A stretch of 64,000 bases of DNA from DASUNP01 sp963728545. Lineage in GTDB: Bacteria; Acidobacteriota; Blastocatellia; UBA7656. The stretch lies in the NCBI GenBank assembly GCA_963728545.1, contig CAVSKO010000002.1, forward strand, positions 4,030,001 through 4,094,000, given 5' to 3'. Positions 1-9,029 of this stretch are shown here, one piece after another; the stretch's first letter is position 1, and every line of letters starts with the position of its first letter. Under the pieces are notes generated by a model. It was not told where the DNA came from, ran no database searches, and saw only the letters and a list, made by a program, of their open reading frames with translations. Made by a program: the position numbers and the translations under genes.

Positions 1-1572
1 GACAGGACGACCGCAGCTATGGGCCATCTTGAAACCACCACGGGCGCAGCCCAGGCAAGAAACTACGGCTCGGCTTCTACGGGCTCGATAAACGGCTCAG
101 GTATAGGCATAGCCATTCTCGATTCCGGCATCAATTCGGCTCATCACGCTTTCTGGTCCAATTATTCGACCTCGCGAGTAGTGGCAAGCGTAGATTTCAC
201 GGGCGAAGGAAGGACCGATGATCCATACGGCCACGGCACGCACGTCGCAGCTATGGCCGCCGGCAACGATCACATAGCTCAGGGAGCGTATACGGGCGCG
301 GCTCCTGCGGCCAGTATTATCAACGTGCGCGTGCTGGATTCCGAGGGCCGGGGCATGGCTTCAAACGCTATAGCAGGCATAGACTGGTGCATAGCGAATA
401 AGTCCGCTTATAACATAAAAGTCCTCAACCTCAGTTTCGGGACGACGGCCGTAGACTCTTACACGACCGACCCGCTCTGCCTGGCCGTCCGTCGAGCGGT
501 CGAGGCGGGACTGGTCGTTTGCGTGGCGGCGGGAAACCTCGGCAAAGACACTTCGGGCAATAAGGTCTACGGGGCGATCCACTCTCCGGGCATCGAGCCT
601 CGCGCGATAACGGTCGGCGCAGCGAACACCTTCGGGACAGACACGCGCGCGGACGATCTGGTTGCCACTTATAGCTCGCGCGGGCCTACCAGGAGCTTCT
701 CGACCGACGAAGCGGGCGTCAAGCATTACGATAATATTATCAAGCCTGACCTCGTAGCTCCGGGGAACCGCATAATCGGCGCGAAATCGCCCGCCAACCG
801 CCTGGTGACGGGAAATCCGCTGCTTGACGCAAACACGAACACGAATCTCTCTCACGGAATGATGTATATGAGCGGCACTTCTATGGCTACGCCCGTCGTA
901 GCAGGCGCAGCGGCTTTGTTGTTGCAGAGAAACCCTGGGCTTACGCCGAACCTCGTCAAAGCTTTGCTTGAGTACACGGCGCAGCCCCTGGCAGGGTTCA
1001 ACAATCTCGAACAAGGAGCGGGCCAGCTAAACATAGAGGGGGCGGTCAGGGTCGCTTCGCTAGTGCGCACGGATCTGGCGGGGCGAACCGTCGGAGATGC
1101 GCTTTTGACAGGCCCGGCACCCGCTCAAACGACCACCGTAGCAAACTCGACTTTTAATTGGAGCGGCGCGCTGATTCAAAAATGGAATTTCATCAGCGGG
1201 ACTAATCTCATAACCCGCTATCAGGGCATCTACAACACGGGCGTAATGCTGTCGGACGGCGTGATGCTTTCAGACGGCGTTATGCTCGGCGACGGGGTAA
1301 TGCTATCGGATGGGGTGATGCTTTCGGACGGCGTGATGATGTCGGATGGAGTGATGCTGTCGGACGGCACTCTGGTCTTAAACGGCGTGATGATGTCGGA
1401 TGGGGTGATGCTTTCGGACGGCGTGATGCTTTCAGACGGCGTGCTGATCGGAGACAGCGTGCTGGCTTCCTCTACATCACCGATGGCGCTTGCGAGCCTG
1501 GCCCTAGCGATTCTCACGGGCGGCGATAACACGATCTACATGAGTTCGACCGTAGATCAATCCGTTAACTAG
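1..1572 (+). CDS. S8 subtilisin-like serine protease, 5' end outside window
   Basis: Exported peptidase of the subtilisin (S8) family. The reading frame is open from base 1, so the true start, signal peptide and any propeptide lie upstream. The first internal ATG is at 19. The catalytic triad is complete: Asp in the AILDSG motif (codon 121-123), His in GHGTHVA (codon 232-234) and Ser in MSGTSMATP (codon 880-882). After the catalytic domain comes a short beta-rich stretch and then about twelve GVMLSD-type hexapeptides (1240-1455), followed by a short hydrophobic tail. Hexads like this can form a stalk or beta-solenoid, but that is inference. A strong hairpin terminator follows the stop. The substrate is unknown. 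Family assignment is very secure. Confidence 0.93.
   Translation, partial: DRTTAAMGHLETTTGAAQARNYGSASTGSINGSGIGIAILDSGINSAHHAFWSNYSTSRVVASVDFTGEGRTDDPYGHGTHVAAMAAGNDHIAQGAYTGAAPAASIINVRVLDSEGRGMASNAIAGIDWCIANKSAYNIKVLNLSFGTTAVDSYTTDPLCLAVRRAVEAGLVVCVAAGNLGKDTSGNKVYGAIHSPGIEPRAITVGAANTFGTDTRADDLVATYSSRGPTRSFSTDEAGVKHYDNIIKPDLVAPGNRIIGAKSPANRLVTGNPLLDANTNTNLSHGMMYMSGTSMATPVVAGAAALLLQRNPGLTPNLVKALLEYTAQPLAGFNNLEQGAGQLNIEGAVRVASLVRTDLAGRTVGDALLTGPAPAQTTTVANSTFNWSGALIQKWNFISGTNLITRYQGIYNTGVMLSDGVMLSDGVMLGDGVMLSDGVMLSDGVMMSDGVMLSDGTLVLNGVMMSDGVMLSDGVMLSDGVLIGDSVLASSTSPMALASLALAILTGGDNTIYMSSTVDQSVN
1240..1455 (+). repeat. Twelve in-frame 18-bp repeats encoding GVMLSD hexapeptides
   Basis: Twelve consecutive 18-bp units encode GVMLSD, with variants GVMLGD, GVMMSD, GVLIGD and one divergent GTLVLN unit. 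Synonymous differences between units show the array is not brand new. It sits in the C-terminal part of the S8 protease. Confidence 0.9.
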
Positions 1573-1579
1573 CGATTCT

Positions 1580-1619
1580 CAGGCAGCGCAAGCTCGGAAG
1601 CCTGCGCTGCCTGGCTTTT
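1580..1619 (+). terminator. Intrinsic terminator after the S8 protease
   Basis: An 11-bp perfect stem (CAGGCAGCGCA at 1580-1590 pairing with 1603-1613) is followed by GCTTTTA. It starts 8 bases after the protease stop codon. Confidence 0.75.
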
Positions 1620-1694
1620 ATCTTCCTTGAGTTGCAGCAGGGGTCTTGAGGTTGAGATCGGAAGCTAACCGAAGGGTAAGAAAGCGAGCCTACG

Positions 1695-3698
1695 ATGACC
1701 AACACCATCAGTAGTGAAAGACAGGAAAAGATAATCTCTTTTGCGCTTAATGCGTGGAGCCTGTTTGTTATATCGTGCGGGGTTGCAGCAATCGGCCTGG
1801 CAGCCGTCGAGCAATCGAAGGTTCAAGGAAACGCGTGGCTGGCGATGGTGGCGCTGGCGCTTTTCGTGGGGCCGATGACGATAATTAAAATACCCGGAGT
1901 CAAAGTAAACATCACGCTCGGCGATACCGCGACTTTCGCTTGCGCGGCTCTTTTCGGGCCTTCAGCCGCAGTCCTTGCGGCTGTGGCCGAAGGGAGCATC
2001 ACGTCCTTCAAGTTGACTACCAACGCGCGAAAATTCGCGTACAACGTAGCCACCTGCGCCGTGGCGATGATGGTCGCCGGTCTAGTAACAACGCATACCT
2101 TTCCGTTATTCGGAGCGGGCATGGGTCATCAGTCGCTGGCCGAGGTAATCGGAGCGCTCGGGCTGTTCACAATCTGCTACTATTTGGTGACGACCGCTTT
2201 AATAGCTTCTTTCATAACGCTCTCAAGCAAAGAGCCGTTCTGGATATTCTGGAGAGAGAACCTTTCCTGGACATCGCTGCAACACGTGGCGAGCGGCGCG
2301 TCAGCGCTGGGCGTCTGTTTTCTCGTCGACCAGTTCGGGTATTACAGCTTTCTCGTGCCCGTAGGGCTGATAATGCTCGTCGTCCTCTTTTACCGCACTT
2401 ACTTCCAAAAAGTGGAGAGCGCATACAAGCGCACCGAGCACGTTGAAGAGCAGCTCCGCCAGGCGCAAAAGATGGAAGCCGTGGGGAGGCTGGCGGGCGG
2501 AGTGGCCCACGATTTCAACAACCTGCTTACGGCCATCATGGGTTACAGCGATTTTCTGTTGATGAAGATGGAGCAGAACGACCCGTCGCGCCAGCACGTC
2601 GAAGAGATAAAAAAAGCGGGCGAGCGCGCGGCTTCTTTGACGCGCCATTTGCTTGCCTTCTCGCGCAAGCAAATGCTTCAGCCGAAGGTGCTCGACCTCA
2701 ACGCCGTCGTGGCCGACATCAATAAGATGCTCGGACGATTGATCGGCGAAGACATAGAGCTTAAGACCTCTGCGGATTTGAGGCTCGGTCGCGTCAAAGC
2801 CGACCCCGGCCAGATAGAGCAGGTAATAATGAACCTCGTCGTCAACGCGCGCGACGCCATGCCCGGGGGCGGGCGGCTCGTGATCGAGACGGCTAACGTC
2901 GATTTCGGCGAGGCGGACACGCAACTGCCTGCCGGGCCTTACGTGATGCTCGCAGTCAGCGACACGGGGCACGGCATGGACAAAGAGATTTTGTCTCACA
3001 TCTTCGAGCCTTTCTTTACCACAAAGGAGCAGGGCAAGGGGACGGGCCTGGGGCTTTCGACTGTTTACGGTATCGTCAGCCAGAGCGGAGGCGAGATACA
3101 GGTCGAAAGCCAGCCGGGCCTCGGCACTTCGTTCAAGATATTCCTGCCGCGAGTAGATGAGCTTGTCGAAGTGGCGGAGGCCACAAATACGCTCGATCAA
3201 CATATGCCCGCGGCGGAGACTGTTCTTCTGGTCGAAGATGAGGATACGGTCCGCCGTCTGGTCCGCGAGGTGCTGACTATGAACGGGTACAGAGTGCTCG
3301 AAGCGGCCAACGGCAAGGACGCGCTTCATAAATGCGGCCTGCACAGCGGGCCGATTCACTTGATGGTGACAGACGTGGTGATGCCGCAGATGGGGGGCCG
3401 CGAGCTTGCCGAGCGAATGGCCGAGATCAGGCCGGCGACGAAGGTGCTTTATGTATCAGGCCACACCGAAGACGCGATACTGCATCACGGCGTGTCGGAT
3501 CAAGAGATGAATTTTTTGCAAAAGCCTTTTACGCCCTCCGCGCTGATAAACAAAGTGCGCGAAGTGCTGGAGCCGGAGCAACCCTCAAGCCTCACGCGCG
3601 CAGCCCCAGCCTGGGGTAATTCGATCACGCCGGTCGCAGGCTCCGAAACGGCAGTGTTCGTAGACACGGATTCCGACTCCTTCGATACGATTCATTGA
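1695..3698 (+). CDS. Membrane-bound hybrid histidine kinase with C-terminal receiver
   Basis: Two-component hybrid sensor kinase, 667 residues. Residues 1-235 hold several hydrophobic segments forming a multi-pass membrane sensor. A coiled linker leads to the HisKA dimerisation helix with phospho-acceptor His272 in GGVAHDFNN, the NtrB-like H-box form. The HATPase domain shows the N box (NLVVNARDAM), DTGHGM and GKGTGLGLS. A receiver domain follows from about residue 505, with phospho-acceptor Asp560 in VTDVVMP and the conserved Lys in QKPF. No cognate response-regulator gene is adjacent, so the partner is probably distant or acts through the internal receiver. The ATG at 1695 gives an intact first membrane helix; its ribosome-binding site is weak. 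The signal sensed is unknown. Confidence 0.92.
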   Translation: MTNTISSERQEKIISFALNAWSLFVISCGVAAIGLAAVEQSKVQGNAWLAMVALALFVGPMTIIKIPGVKVNITLGDTATFACAALFGPSAAVLAAVAEGSITSFKLTTNARKFAYNVATCAVAMMVAGLVTTHTFPLFGAGMGHQSLAEVIGALGLFTICYYLVTTALIASFITLSSKEPFWIFWRENLSWTSLQHVASGASALGVCFLVDQFGYYSFLVPVGLIMLVVLFYRTYFQKVESAYKRTEHVEEQLRQAQKMEAVGRLAGGVAHDFNNLLTAIMGYSDFLLMKMEQNDPSRQHVEEIKKAGERAASLTRHLLAFSRKQMLQPKVLDLNAVVADINKMLGRLIGEDIELKTSADLRLGRVKADPGQIEQVIMNLVVNARDAMPGGGRLVIETANVDFGEADTQLPAGPYVMLAVSDTGHGMDKEILSHIFEPFFTTKEQGKGTGLGLSTVYGIVSQSGGEIQVESQPGLGTSFKIFLPRVDELVEVAEATNTLDQHMPAAETVLLVEDEDTVRRLVREVLTMNGYRVLEAANGKDALHKCGLHSGPIHLMVTDVVMPQMGGRELAERMAEIRPATKVLYVSGHTEDAILHHGVSDQEMNFLQKPFTPSALINKVREVLEPEQPSSLTRAAPAWGNSITPVAGSETAVFVDTDSDSFDTIH

Positions 3699-3791
3699 AG
3701 CAGGCAGTAAGGGGCACCCCTGACGGGGATGGTAGAAATTAATAGGGCCAGTGAAAAGTTCTCGTCAGGGTTGCCTCTCATTGCCTGCTTC
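3697..3791. repeat. Imperfect inverted repeat (arms ~29 nt) overlapping a stop codon
   Basis: The arm at 3697-3725 (GAAGCAGGCAGTAAGGGGCA...) is mirrored by 3763-3791, which ends TTGCCTGCTTC. About 37 nt separate the arms. The left arm overlaps the kinase stop codon. It may act as an mRNA 3' end structure. Confidence 0.7.
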
Positions 3792-3801
3792 AATTCTTTA
3801 G

Positions 3802-3867
3802 TCCTGAGTCCTGAGTGAGAAACCAAGCGATGTCTAATTCGCTTCGGCTTATACTCAGGACTCAGGA
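3802..3867. repeat. Heptad-word hairpin TCCTGAG/CTCAGGA
   Basis: TCCTGAGTCCTGAGT (3802-3816) is exactly complementary to ACTCAGGACTCAGGA (3853-3867). Each arm is a 7-nt word repeated in tandem. A related, longer version lies between rpoB and rpoC (50941-51015). It belongs to the heptad hairpins described in the findings. Confidence 0.8.
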
Positions 3868-3991
3868 TTTCTATTTTAAGGCGCGTTGACTTTTAATCGA
3901 TCAATTGCTAGCCTCGAACTTATTATAGGGCCTCGATGATTCTTCCAAAAGCAGACGATTAAAAGGAGTTTGATGGGTTCTCAACCACAAA

Positions 3992-5455
3992 GTGATCTTC
4001 GGAATGAAACTCAGGCAGTTTCGCGAACAGGCGGGTCTGTCGCTGACGGACTTTGCCGCGCGCACGAATCTTTCGTCCTCTTACGTGACCGAGATCGAGC
4101 ACGGCAAGAAGTATCCTAAAGCCGAAAAGATCGCCCGCATGGCCGAAGTGCTGGAAAGAAGTTACGACGAACTCGTATCGATTCGCCTGAACGAAGAGTT
4201 GAATCCGCTGGCAGGTTTTCTCGGCTCGTCGCTTCTGCACAACTTCCCTTATCACCTGTTCGGCATCGCGCCCACGCAGGTCGTCGAGCTTCTCACGCGC
4301 CAGCCCGCAGAGGCGAGCGCGCTCGTCAACGCGCTGCTCGGCATCGCCGAGCAGTACAACATAGGCGTGGAGCACCTGTTCCGCTCCGCGCTGCGGTCTT
4401 ACCAGGAGCTTCACGAGAATTATTTCCCGGAGCTTGAACAGGCCGCGGATGATTTCGCGCGCACGAGCGCCGTCCAGGCCGATCCGACGCCCGACCTGGT
4501 TGATCTTCGCGCGCTCATCGAAAACCGTTTCGGCTACCGGTTGGACGACCGGAGGCTTGAGAGCCACCCGAAGCTTCAGCGCTTCCGTTCCGTCCTCATA
4601 GCAAAAAACAAGAACTCGCGGTTGCTGCTGATGAACCCGGCTTTGACCGAGTTTCAAAAGAAGTTCATACTTGCGCGCGAGATCGGCTACCAGGTGCTCG
4701 GCCTCAAAGAGCGCGCGTTGACGAGCGCGCCCGAGCACGTCGTTTCGTTCGAGCAAGTCCTCAACGATTTCAAGGCTTCCTATTTTGCCGGGGCGTTGTT
4801 GATCAATCGCGAGCGTTTGCTTTGTGACCTCAGAGACTTCTTTGCGCTCGACCATTGGGACCCGGCCCGATTTCGCGCCTTTCTGGACCGCTACGAAGTC
4901 ACGCCGGAAATCTTTATGTACCGGCTCACCGAAGTGCTGCCGCAATACTTCGGAATCAAGCTGCACTTTCTCCGCTTCAACCAGGAGGACGGGCAGTACC
5001 GACTGGTCAAGCATTTGAACATGTCTCAGGTGTTGATACCCGGCGGCACGGGGGTCAACGAGCATTATTGCCGCCGCTGGCTTGCCATACGAATACTCAA
5101 AGAGTTCGACCGCCCGCGCGCAGGCGGCGCAATCGTCGAACCCGTAGTCGATGCGCAGCTTTCGCGTTTCATCGACACGGACGCGCGCTTCTTATGCATA
5201 GCCATGGCTCGCCGTCTTGCGCTCAACCGCCGGGCCGCGTCATCCGTCTCGCTCGGCTTCAGGCTCGATGAGGGATTCGAGCGCGCCGTAAAATTTGCCG
5301 CAGACCCGGCGATCACACGACTCGATATAGACGGCACGTGCGAGCGATGCCGCCTGACCGAATCGGAGTGCCGCGACCGCGTGGCGCCTCCTTACCTGCT
5401 TGAGATTCAACGCGCCCGCCGCGAGATCGAACAAGAGTTGAACTCTCTTGCGTAA
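3992..5455 (+). CDS. XRE-family regulator with IrrE-like and DUF2083-like domains (ScfR/RamB type)
   Basis: Cytoplasmic DNA-binding regulator, 487 residues. Residues 5-60 form a helix-turn-helix of the Cro/CI type. Residues about 150-260 resemble the IrrE N-terminal-like (ImmA/IrrE) region, but the usual HExxH zinc site is degenerate (AREIGY), so peptidase activity is unlikely. The C-terminus has a Cys-containing segment (CERCRLTESEC) typical of short-chain fatty-acid and acetate-metabolism regulators of the RamB/ScfR group. The start is uncertain: GTG at 3992 or ATG at 4004 are the in-frame options, and neither has a good ribosome-binding site. A good AAAAGGAG (3961-3968) instead serves an out-of-frame ATG at 3973 that reads only 47 codons. 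The neighbours give no clear target. Confidence 0.85.
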   Translation: MIFGMKLRQFREQAGLSLTDFAARTNLSSSYVTEIEHGKKYPKAEKIARMAEVLERSYDELVSIRLNEELNPLAGFLGSSLLHNFPYHLFGIAPTQVVELLTRQPAEASALVNALLGIAEQYNIGVEHLFRSALRSYQELHENYFPELEQAADDFARTSAVQADPTPDLVDLRALIENRFGYRLDDRRLESHPKLQRFRSVLIAKNKNSRLLLMNPALTEFQKKFILAREIGYQVLGLKERALTSAPEHVVSFEQVLNDFKASYFAGALLINRERLLCDLRDFFALDHWDPARFRAFLDRYEVTPEIFMYRLTEVLPQYFGIKLHFLRFNQEDGQYRLVKHLNMSQVLIPGGTGVNEHYCRRWLAIRILKEFDRPRAGGAIVEPVVDAQLSRFIDTDARFLCIAMARRLALNRRAASSVSLGFRLDEGFERAVKFAADPAITRLDIDGTCERCRLTESECRDRVAPPYLLEIQRARREIEQELNSLA

Positions 5456-5664
5456 CTCGCCAACCGATCAAACGGCACTCGTTATTGAAACTCCGCCTTA
5501 CGCTAACGAATAATTGTTTTCTTGACTATGCCGAGCGAACTGGGCGAGAATCTCTCCTTGGCGTCAAACCACCCTCCGGAACTCACGGAATTGACGCCGA
5601 CGGCCCACTATCAATCGAATAAGGTTGCGGGTAATAAACTTTTAAACGGTCCAGGAGTGTGAGT

Positions 5665-7558
5665 ATGAAAATCTATCGCCTCAGCGCTGCGCTTATCGTC
5701 GCCTGCGTATTTATCGCCCTAGCAAGCCAGCCCGTCTCGGCTAAAGACAAGTGGATCAATCTTCGCACGAAGAATTTCAACATCGTCAGCAACGCCGATG
5801 AAGGTGACACGCGCGAGCTTGCGCTCAAGCTAGAGCAGTTCGGCTACGTCTTTCAACAAATCTTCAACCTGCGCGCGGCGGCTACGGTTCCGGTCACGGT
5901 CATCGTCTTTAAAAACAACGGCGCGTTCAAGCCCTTTAAACCGCTTTACAACGGCAAACCGGCCAACCTTGCAGGCTACTTCCAGCGAGGCGAAGACGAA
6001 AACGTCATCGTGTTAAACATCAGCGGCAACGAGTTGCGCCCGATGGCTTTGATCTTTCACGAATACACGCATCTGCTCACGAGCCAGATTGCGCGACCGC
6101 TGCCCCTGTGGTTGAACGAAGGGCTGGCAGAGCTTTATTCCAGCTTCGATGTGAAGAAGAAAGAAGTGACACTGGGCATACCGATAGAGAATCACGTTTA
6201 TTTTCTGCGCGACCAGAAATTTCTCCCGCTTGAAAGCCTGTTTGCGGTCCAGCACGGATCGCCTGCTTATAACGAGCGCGACAAGCAGGGCGTATTCTAT
6301 GCTCAGTCATGGGCCTTAATGCACTATCTCATGTTCGGCAATAAGAGCGCCCGCCAGCCGCAGCTTGTGCAGTTTGTCAAACTCCTGGACTCAGGCACTG
6401 ATGTCAACCGCGCTTTCAACGAAGCATTCAAGACCGATTACGCCACGATGGAAAAAGAGTTGCGCCGTTATATAGGCAACAGCACCTACACAGTTATCAA
6501 CTACACGCTTGACAGCACCGAAGGCGAGAAGGAAGTACAGATGCAGCCGCTCGCCGATGCTGAAGTTGAATTTCATCTCGGCAACCTGTTGATGCGCCAG
6601 GGCCGTTTGGATGAAGCCGAAACTCGCTTCAAACAATCAGCCGCGCTCGATTCCAATCTGGCTCGGCCCTATGAAGGGCTTGGCTTTGTAGCCATACGGC
6701 GCTCTAAATTCGAGGAGGCCGAAGACTTTTTCAGGCAGGCCGTCGCCCGCAACTCTAAAAATCACCTTGCGCATTATTATTACGCCTCATCGCTTCAGCG
6801 CAAAGCTATGGGCGACGGCGGCGGAAGCCTCAAGCCTGAAACGGCCAAAACGATTATTGAAGAGTTGAAGACTTCGATAAAGCTTATGCCGGGATTCGCG
6901 CATTCTTACTCGCTGCTCGGCTACATATATCTTCTGACCGAAGAGAACCTGGCCGAAGGGGCCGAGATGATGAAGACGGCCATGCGGCTCGAACCGCAGA
7001 ATAAGCGCCTTGCGATCAACCTCGCGAATATTCAAGTGAGAATGGATGATTTTGCCGGCGCGCGAAAGACGCTCGAACCGCTGCTTGCGTCGGACGATTC
7101 GGGCATAAAAGCTTCCGCTGCATCGATGATGAAGATGATCGATGATTACACTCGCCCACAGCCGCAGCAGACACAATCCGAGCCAGAGAGCGTTTCTGCC
7201 GCGCCTCCTGAATCCGAGCGGCCGAAGCTCAAACGCAAGGACGGCAATGCGGTCAGGATGAATGAGAGCGGCGCAGGGCCTATGCTTAAATTCGAAGGGG
7301 CAGAGAACCGTGACCGGCACGCTTGCCGCAATCGAATGCGGCAACGGGATGACGCTCGTGCTGAAAACGGCGGGCGGGCTTGTGCGCTTTACAGTATCCG
7401 ACCCCGTCAATCTACAGTTTTTTAGCCGCGACCCGAATTTCAATATGACCGTAGCCTGCGGCCCCATAAACGTTCCTGCCTTTGTTCATTTCAAGCCGCT
7501 CGCGGGAAATAAAAAGCATACCGGGGATGCCGTAGCCGTCGAGTTTATAAAGCAGTGA
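5665..7558 (+). pseudogene. Secreted HExxH peptidase-like TPR protein, +1 frameshift near the 3' end
   Basis: Exported protein with a signal peptide (residues 1-28, cleaved after PVSA), a gluzincin-like domain and a TPR region. The zinc site is HEYTH (His132-His136) with Glu152 in WLNEGLAE, the arrangement of the DUF1570/peptidase MA-like group. TPR units occupy about residues 295-490. ATG 5665 is preferred over GTG 5659 because AGGAG (5653-5657) is spaced 7 nt from it. The first frame ends at 7425 with an arginine-rich nonsense tail. Beta-rich sequence continues one base forward (TVTGTLAAIECGNG...) to the stop at 7556-7558. Dropping one G from the GGGG run at 7297-7300 gives ...KFEGQRTVTGTL... 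without interruption. This is either a real mutation or an assembly error; the product may still be functional. Confidence 0.82.
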
Positions 7559-7571
7559 GCAGCAGGCAGTA

Positions 7572-7643
7572 AGCAGCGGGCAGTCTTTAGTCGCTGTCAG
7601 TCGTTGGTTGCACTCGACAGGCTGAAAATTGCCCGCTGCTTTT
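7572..7643 (+). terminator. Terminator-like hairpin built of GCAG heptads
   Basis: AGCAGCGGGCA (7572-7582) pairs perfectly with TGCCCGCTGCT (7630-7640) and is followed by TTTT. A second small stem (CTGTC/GACAG) lies in the loop. The preceding 7558-7590 reads as 7-nt words GCAGTGA, GCAGCAG, GCAGTAA, GCAGCGG. The ISAs1 element inserted directly into its T-run. Confidence 0.65.
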
Positions 7644-7648
7644 ATATT

Positions 7649-8953
7649 CAGGGTTCCTGCAAAGTCGCTTGACAACTGAAAAGAAAAGACCTACCTCGGT
7701 TCAATAGCAAATTAATCCAAAACTGAACCGGAGGAAGGTCTTAGATGAAGCATAACACTGCAAGCTTCTCATTGGAGCAAAAAAACGACCCTTTTATCTT
7801 TGATGTTGACTCACTGTTCTATCATCTCGACTGCCTTACCGATCACCGCGATCCTCGTGGGGTGCGTTACCCTCTGGCTGTCGCTCTGGTCTTTGTCATC
7901 CTGGCAAAGCTTGCCGGCGAGGATGACCCCGAAGCCATTGCTCACTGGGTTTCGCTTCGCAAACAGATGCTCATTGAAGCTCTCTGCCTTAAGAGAAAAT
8001 CTACTCCCCACCCAACGACCTACACTCGCATTCTTGGTCGGGCGGTTTCGGTCGAGCAACTTCAAGAATCATTCACACAGTTTCTGCTCTCGACTGTCGA
8101 AGGTGGCTTGTCTGTAGAGATGCCCTTAGATGGAAAGACTTTGCGTGGAACGATTCCTCCCGGAAAAACTCAGGGAGTTCATCTGCTGGCAGCATATCTT
8201 CCTAGTGAGGGTATTGTGCTTTTCCAGGTCGAAGTCGGAAGCAAAGAAAACGAGATAGTTGCAGCGCCACGAGTCTTAAAAGGCGTGGATTTAAAGGGAA
8301 AAATCGTGACAGGCGATGCGATGTTTGCACAACGCGAACTGTCTCAACAGGTTGTCGAAGGCGGAGCAGAGTATGTGTGGACAGTCAAAGACAATCAATC
8401 GAGTTTGCGTGCAGAGATAGAGGCAGCATTCGAGATAGAGGAAGGCAAGACGGCGCTGAAAGCGATGAAGAATGACTTCTCGCGAGCTGAGACAATAGAA
8501 AAAGGACACGGACGAATAGAGGAGAGGCGACTTGTGGCGACCAGCCTTTTGAAGGGATATTTGCAGTGGCCCTGGCTTGAACAGGTCTTCAAGATTGAGC
8601 GAGAAATCGAAGAGATCAGCACAGGCAAGAAGCGAAGCGAGGTCTCATATGGAGTCACTAGCCTGACAAGGGAAGAAGCCACAGCCGAACGCTTGATGGA
8701 AATAGTGAGAGGGCACTGGGGGATAGAAAACGGGTTGCACTATCGGAAAGACAAGACGTTGCGGGAAGATGGATGTAGATTGAGGAGAGGAGAAGCGGCG
8801 CAGGTGATGGCAGTGATAAACAACCTGATAATAGGGCTGGTCTTGAGGCAAGGGACAAGGAATCTGGCAGAGGCGAGGAGAATCTACAGTGCCTATCCGC
8901 TTGAGGCGTTGAATCTGATTTTGCGCCGGTAGGCCGACTTTGCAACAGCCCTG
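7649..8953 (+). mobile_element. Intact ISAs1-family insertion sequence, 1305 bp
   Basis: The terminal inverted repeats are 19 bp: CAGGGTTCCTGCAAAGTCG (7649-7667) and the complement of 8935-8953, 16 of 19 matching. The element is flanked by a perfect 10-bp target duplication CTTTTATATT (7639-7648 and 8954-8963). It carries one transposase gene. Perfect duplication and an intact gene point to recent insertion, within the terminator of the upstream TPR gene. Confidence 0.95.
7745..8932 (+). CDS. ISAs1-family (H-repeat type) DDE transposase
   Basis: Transposase of 395 residues, the usual length for ISAs1 elements. The N-terminus has the family signature around LTDHRDPRGVRYPL. The RNase H-like catalytic core shows Asp in LDGKTLRG, Asp in VTGDAMFAQ and Glu in HWGIENGLHYRKD, followed by the typical LREDGCRLR. 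It catalyses cut-and-paste movement of the element. The start at 7745 has a strong GGAGGAAGG just upstream. No frameshift or missing catalytic residue is seen, so the element is probably active. Confidence 0.96.
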   Translation: MKHNTASFSLEQKNDPFIFDVDSLFYHLDCLTDHRDPRGVRYPLAVALVFVILAKLAGEDDPEAIAHWVSLRKQMLIEALCLKRKSTPHPTTYTRILGRAVSVEQLQESFTQFLLSTVEGGLSVEMPLDGKTLRGTIPPGKTQGVHLLAAYLPSEGIVLFQVEVGSKENEIVAAPRVLKGVDLKGKIVTGDAMFAQRELSQQVVEGGAEYVWTVKDNQSSLRAEIEAAFEIEEGKTALKAMKNDFSRAETIEKGHGRIEERRLVATSLLKGYLQWPWLEQVFKIEREIEEISTGKKRSEVSYGVTSLTREEATAERLMEIVRGHWGIENGLHYRKDKTLREDGCRLRRGEAAQVMAVINNLIIGLVLRQGTRNLAEARRIYSAYPLEALNLILRR

Positions 8954-9029
8954 CTTTTATATTGAAAAAGGTCTTCCGTTCGGGTATAAGCAATCATTGT
9001 TTAGCCCTGACATTAACTGTTGAAGACCT

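Noticed and set aside
1230..1532. Antisense 100-residue frame rich in SITPSES repeats
   Set aside because: It is the mirror of the GVMLSD repeat of the S8 protease and has no start signal of its own.
7290..7425. Programmed +1 frameshifting in the HExxH/TPR gene
   Set aside because: There is no slippery site with a stop codon or downstream structure like known programmed sites, and two other genes show the same kind of indel.
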